A stretch of 64,000 bases of DNA from Planctomycetia bacterium (lineage in GTDB: Bacteria > Planctomycetota > Phycisphaerae > Phycisphaerales > SM1A02). Of this stretch, positions 60,551-64,000 are shown piece by piece. The translations under genes were made by a program, and so were the position numbers. Numbering within the stretch: position 1 is the first letter of the stretch; each line of letters opens with the position of its first letter. The notes below the pieces were generated by a model. That model had not been told where the DNA came from. It saw only the letters and a list, made by a program, of their open reading frames with translations, and did not search any database. The DNA lies in NCBI GenBank assembly GCA_005799495.1, contig SYGP01000019.1:20818-84817 (forward strand), given 5' to 3'.

Positions 60551-61593
60551 CAGACCCGCCGCGCACCTGCGCGTCGCGCAGCCTGCACAATTCGTTCCGC
60601 CGTTCGCACGGCCGCAAATCCGGCTTCCGCATCCACCAGCGGACGCCCTCCCGACCGAATCGCGTCAGCAAAGTTCTCCAACTGCAACTTCAGCGGTTCT
60701 CCCGCACCAACCTGCAGTGGCTCCACCTTGACGAGTTCGAGGTAGTTCAGTCCCGACAGATCCTCGCCCGCCTCAAACCGAGAACGGATCGCGCGAAGTT
60801 GCTCGGCGTTCACCGCCTTGCGGACCACCGTTCCCTTTCGGTCGCCGAAGTCCGCCGAGACATAGGTGTCTTCGCTGATGATGCGGATCTTGCGCTCGGT
60901 CTTGAGTGCCAACCGACTTGCGGTCACATTCGCCGTGCACCGAATGCCATCCTTGCCCGGCGGGAAGACCAACCGCGCGTTGCACACATCTTCTGCCTCG
61001 CCAAGCACACTGACCGCGTTCGCATGAATCTCTTCAGGCTCTGCGCCCATCAACATGATGAGCACATCCAGATCGTGGATCATCATGTCCAGCACCACAC
61101 CGACATCCACCGATCGGAAGGTCATTGGGGAAACGCGGTCCACCTCGACAAACCGTGGGGTGAGACCTTCCAACTGCCGAATGGCGACCATCACTGGATC
61201 GAAGCGAACCACATGACCGACCTGCAGGATCGCGGCGCTTCGGCGCGCAGCCTCCGCAAGCGCGCGCGCTTGCGCCTCATCAGGAGCGAGCGGCTTCTCC
61301 ACCAGACAGTGGATGCGGGCGGCGAGCAACTTCTCGACGATCGCACGATGCGTGACCGTCGGCGTTGCGACCACGACTGCATCGACACCGGCCGCCACAA
61401 GGTCGTCCAACGCCTCAAATCCGCCGCAGCCATACTGCTCCTTCATATCGGAGCGGCGCGATGCGGAGGCATCGACGACACCAACGAGTTCGAACCCATC
61501 CATGGTGGCACAGAGACGCGCATGATGACGCCCCATTCGCCCGACGCCGATGACGCCACAGCGAAGCAGGCGACCTGCCACACCCGCACTCAC
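60550..61593 (-). CDS. Gfo/Idh/MocA-family oxidoreductase
   Basis: A 347-residue NAD(P)-dependent dehydrogenase: Rossmann start LRCGVIGVGRMGRHHARL, the family's catalytic EKP (CLVEKPLAPDEAQARALAEA) and GVVLDMMIHDLDVLIMLMGA. The family acts on sugars and inositols; substrate not known. GTG 61593 overlaps the RsbW stop (GTGA). Its stop overlaps the Nfo start (TGATG), so the five genes from the secretin to the TPR lipoprotein appear to be one coupled run. Confidence 0.92.
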   Translation of the reverse strand: MSAGVAGRLLRCGVIGVGRMGRHHARLCATMDGFELVGVVDASASRRSDMKEQYGCGGFEALDDLVAAGVDAVVVATPTVTHRAIVEKLLAARIHCLVEKPLAPDEAQARALAEAARRSAAILQVGHVVRFDPVMVAIRQLEGLTPRFVEVDRVSPMTFRSVDVGVVLDMMIHDLDVLIMLMGAEPEEIHANAVSVLGEAEDVCNARLVFPPGKDGIRCTANVTASRLALKTERKIRIISEDTYVSADFGDRKGTVVRKAVNAEQLRAIRSRFEAGEDLSGLNYLELVKVEPLQVGAGEPLKLQLENFADAIRSGGRPLVDAEAGFAAVRTAERIVQAARRAGARRV

Positions 61594-62021
61594 TCGGCGG
61601 CCTCGCGACGGAAGATCATCTCCAGGTGGTTCCCGAGACCGTGATGGCGCACCTCGCTCATGTACGCGCGAATCAGCATCAGCCCGCGCCCCGATGGGAT
61701 CTCCAGGTTTTCATCGAGCGTTGGATCAGGCACTGCGCCTGGATCGAATCCTTCGCCTTGATCGATGATGTGGAACGCCGCCGAGTCGGCGCTCACCGCC
61801 CAACGCACTTCCACCGTCTTTCGTGGGTCCGACAGGTTTCCGTGGCGGATGGCATTCATCACTGCCTCTTCGATGGCGAGGCGGATGGCGAAAAGGGCAT
61901 GCTCCCCGTAGGTGTGCCGGGTCAAAGCGGATGCCACGGATGTCTGCAGCGCCTCCAGTTCGTCCGCCGAAGCAGAAACCATCACGCTACCGCTGTCCGA
62001 TCCGGCCTTGCTCGTGCTCAT
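61590..62021 (-). CDS. RsbW-like anti-sigma factor / serine kinase
   Basis: A 143-residue GHKL ATPase: N box IEEAVMNAIRHGN, G1 IIDQGEGFDPG, G2 IPSGRGLMLIRAYM. RsbW-type kinases hold a sigma factor and phosphorylate an RsbV antagonist, which lies just upstream here. No sigma factor or PP2C phosphatase is in the window. ATG 62021 has GGAAGAG upstream and is preferred to GTG 62057. Confidence 0.9.
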   Translation of the reverse strand: MSTSKAGSDSGSVMVSASADELEALQTSVASALTRHTYGEHALFAIRLAIEEAVMNAIRHGNLSDPRKTVEVRWAVSADSAAFHIIDQGEGFDPGAVPDPTLDENLEIPSGRGLMLIRAYMSEVRHHGLGNHLEMIFRREAAE

Positions 62022-62067
62022 GGTGTGCTCTTCCAACGCTTTGCGCGCAACCTGCACACCTTGGCGA

Positions 62068-62433
62068 TCAGCCCTTGGGGAACGCGGCCAACGCCTGCTC
62101 GGACGAGTCGTGAATCTGGAAGAGCCGGTCCAACTTCGTGATGCGGAACACTTCCAGGATTGTCCCCTTGATGTTCGAGAGACGGAGTTGACCGCTCCGC
62201 TTCTTGACCAAACTGTTGACCGTGATCAGCGTTCCGAGCGCAGCCGACGAGAGGTGCTCCACCCCCTGAAAACAGATGAGAACATGCGCCGTCTTGGCGC
62301 CTTCGATCTGGCGAACCAGTTCACTGTTGATCTGGCGAATCGCGGCCTCATCCAACACATCGCGGTCGGCAAACTCCACGACCAGCACCGAACCTTGTGA
62401 AGAGAAGCGAAGCCGTGAAGTCTCAGAAGCCAT
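62068..62433 (-). CDS. STAS-domain anti-sigma factor antagonist (RsbV-like)
   Basis: A 121-residue STAS protein with VLICFQGVEHLSSAALGTLI; the Ser of the HLSSAAL motif is the expected phosphorylation site for the neighbouring RsbW-like kinase. Pairing suggests a partner-switch module. The gene starts two bases after the secretin stop, so it is transcribed with it. Confidence 0.9.
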   Translation of the reverse strand: MASETSRLRFSSQGSVLVVEFADRDVLDEAAIRQINSELVRQIEGAKTAHVLICFQGVEHLSSAALGTLITVNSLVKKRSGQLRLSNIKGTILEVFRITKLDRLFQIHDSSEQALAAFPKG

Positions 62434-62435
62434 GA

Positions 62436-64000
62436 TCAGTAACGCGCTCCTTGGCTGCCGCCGCTCAACTGATCACCCAACCCAGGGAAGAGGAGATCCT
62501 CTGCCTCCTGCTGAATGATGATCTCTGGACGAATCAACAGCAGTGCCGTGCGCTCAATCTTGCTCGTCACGGAGTTCGTGAAGAATCGATTCACGAACGG
62601 CACCTTGGACAGCACTGGCACGCCGACCTCGATCTCTGTTTCAGCAACATCCCGCTGACCGCCCAGAAGCACGGTGCCCTTGTCGGGGCAAGAGACCGCC
62701 GTGTTGATCTGCGTCACGGCAAGTTCAGGCAACTGGAATGTGGCCGTGAACTGATCGCCGCGACCGCCCGTGAATCCACCGCCCACCGCGCCCTGAGTCG
62801 ATGCAGTCGTGAACTTGATCAGGATGTTCTGGGCAAACTGGACCGTCATCGACACATAGCGCCGATCCGCGCTCGTGACAGCTTCGATGTCGAGCACGAA
62901 GCCCGTCAACAGCGGCTGGATGACCGGCGTGAACGCGCCCGAGCCATCGCCCGTGGTTGCCTGCTGATTCGCCACATACGACTGGGCGCCGCCAAACGAG
63001 ATCCAGGAGCGGGACCCGTTGAAGAGAGTGAGGCGAGGCGCAACCAGCGTCATGGACCGCTGGTCAGCCTGTGTTGCCTGCACGAGCAGGTCGACTTGCA
63101 CATCGTCGAGATACGTGAATCCAACGCTCAGCGCTGGATTGGCCAAAGCGGCAGAAGCGACCGTGCCCTTGAGTCCTGCTCCGAGCAACTGGATGAGCGG
63201 CAATCCCTGCTGCTGCACATTGATCGGCGACATGCCATTGGATTCGCCAGCCCCTGGATACAGCTGACCATCTCGACGAACGCCGATCGGCTCGTACACG
63301 CCCGTCTGGGTGTAGGTGATTCCCCCTGCTGGATTGGGCGTTCCAAGCGCAGAGCCAGTTGCCGTGGAATTGATCCCACTGGCCGGCGTCTGAGCTTGAC
63401 CCACACCTCCAAAGACGATCGGATCCTTGAGCGTGCCCCATCGCGGGTTGCCCGACTGAGGGGCGGGTCCAGGGGGATTTTGATAGAAGAAGTTCCTCAG
63501 TTGAAAGTTCGGATCCTGCGAAAGCGCTGAATCGAACATCGCTGGATTGGAATTGAAGTACAGGTCGAAGTCGAGACCGATCTGCTCGAACCACTGCACA
63601 TCGACGGTAATGAGCCGTGATTCGATGTTGATCTGGATCGCGCGCACGGCACGCAACTGCGTGAGCAAGTCGACGATGCTGCGGTGCGTACGTGGAGTTG
63701 CCGTCACGATCAAGTTGCCGGAGAAGTCATCCAATCGGCTCTCGCCGAGTCCGCCAGCATCCCACAGGGCCTGCGGAACCAAGTACTTGATGAGTTCCTT
63801 CAGACGCGTCAGGGTCTCCTCGCGAAGGTCTTCGATCCCTGCATCGCCACCCGAGCCAAAGAGGCTTCCTCCACCACCAACGCCACCACCACCGCCGCCG
63901 CCGCCGCCGAATCCACCACCACCACCGCCACCACCGAATCCGCCGCCACCCCCCCCCCCGCCGCCGCCCCCGCCACCCCCGCCGCCCGGGGTGGGGGCGG
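62436..64000 (-). CDS. secretin (GspD/PulD-like), N-terminal part outside window
   Basis: The frame is open to the window edge, so only the C-terminal ~521 residues are seen. They hold an N-type domain (LIVTATPRTHRSIVDLLTQL), a secretin core with QVDLLVQATQADQRS, SFGGAQSYVANQQ, FTATFQLPELAVTQINTAVS, CPDKGTVLLGGQRD, and the closing VPVLSKVPFVNRFFTNSV and TALLLIRPEIII. The start usually suggested near 63782 is inside the protein. A long Gly-rich tract precedes LFGSGGDAGIEDLREETLTR. Secretins form the outer-membrane ring of type II or type IV pilus systems; partners are not in this window. Confidence 0.92.
   Translation of the reverse strand, partial: APTPGGGGGGGGGGGGGGGGFGGGGGGGGFGGGGGGGGGVGGGGSLFGSGGDAGIEDLREETLTRLKELIKYLVPQALWDAGGLGESRLDDFSGNLIVTATPRTHRSIVDLLTQLRAVRAIQINIESRLITVDVQWFEQIGLDFDLYFNSNPAMFDSALSQDPNFQLRNFFYQNPPGPAPQSGNPRWGTLKDPIVFGGVGQAQTPASGINSTATGSALGTPNPAGGITYTQTGVYEPIGVRRDGQLYPGAGESNGMSPINVQQQGLPLIQLLGAGLKGTVASAALANPALSVGFTYLDDVQVDLLVQATQADQRSMTLVAPRLTLFNGSRSWISFGGAQSYVANQQATTGDGSGAFTPVIQPLLTGFVLDIEAVTSADRRYVSMTVQFAQNILIKFTTASTQGAVGGGFTGGRGDQFTATFQLPELAVTQINTAVSCPDKGTVLLGGQRDVAETEIEVGVPVLSKVPFVNRFFTNSVTSKIERTALLLIRPEIIIQQEAEDLLFPGLGDQLSGGSQGARY
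63863..63988 (-). repeat. Gly-codon (GGN) low-complexity tract in the secretin
   Basis: About 40 almost uninterrupted GGN codons, broken by two Phe and one Val, with a run of eleven C on the plus strand near 63949-63959. The frame stays open through it as read. Homopolymer runs of this type are a common cause of assembly length errors, so the N-terminal linkage is less sure. Confidence 0.7.

Noticed and set aside
1..64000. CRISPR arrays, tRNA and rRNA genes
   Set aside because: No regularly spaced short repeats and no cloverleaf or rRNA-like sequence were seen in any intergenic gap.

Overview
The window looks like a chromosomal segment of a high-GC planctomycete, most likely of the Phycisphaerae. 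Supporting signs are secreted proteins ending in tandem dockerin-like EF-hand repeats (CPADLD...GxDLAxLLxxWG), a VPSPG/RIRR PEP-CTERM-like protein, a YVTN-propeller dihaem cytochrome, a fused CcoNO oxidase subunit and a DUF481 porin-like protein. No tRNA, rRNA or CRISPR array was seen. This is inference from gene content only.

Layout. 1-1910 (+): tail of a sulfotransferase, then rmuC. 1965-4703 (-): secreted dihaem cytochrome. 4950-5297 (+): small PEP-CTERM-like protein. 5349-17604 (-): a large TonB-type envelope uptake region running DUF3450, TtpC-like ExbB, ExbD, TonB, TPR protein, beta-helix dockerin protein, TPR lipoprotein, TonB-dependent receptor, DUF4142 protein; most junctions overlap by a few bases. 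17860-18473: a collapsed IS3-family element beside a possible kinase remnant. 18561-24412: a three-gene TolC/HlyD/ABC secretion-type operon (-) bracketed by two direct copies of a ~210-bp element that ends in an intrinsic terminator and may encode a small RNA; the ABC subunit has lost all its usual ATPase residues. 24472-28366 (-): two secreted phosphatases or phosphodiesterases with dockerin tails, the second translationally coupled to the cbb3 oxidase cluster ccoNO-Q-P-G-H-(TauE/SafE)-I-S (28363-36870), whose short ccoS lies at 28363-28542. A divergent Rrf2 regulator (37026-37520) shares its promoter region.

37624-50635 is mixed: DUF481 outer-membrane protein, agmatine-deiminase-like dockerin protein, prepilin-like protein, an unusual fusion of 2-oxoadipate dioxygenase/decarboxylase with inositol monophosphatase, a deoxyhypusine-synthase homologue, a CpcT/CpeT-like lipoprotein, a 917-residue orphan, a LOG-family protein and a GNAT acetyltransferase. 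50611-53632 (-): a coupled ion-transport set (CorA, cyclic-nucleotide-binding K+ channel, DUF4239). 53709-57218 (-): glycosyltransferase 9, rlmE and a hydrolase-fold protein lacking its nucleophile. 57309-58154 (+): DUF4097-like lipoprotein. 58199-64000 (-): secretin (cut by the window end), RsbV, RsbW, Gfo/Idh/MocA oxidoreductase, an endonuclease IV reading directly into a TPR lipoprotein, and queF.

The likely physiology is an aerobic or microaerobic heterotroph with a high-affinity cbb3 oxidase and TonB-driven import of large substrates, secreting many dockerin-tagged enzymes. The best candidates for something undescribed are the repeat-bracketed secretion-type operon with a pseudo-ATPase, the HglS-IMPase fusion, and the Nfo-TPR lipoprotein run-on.
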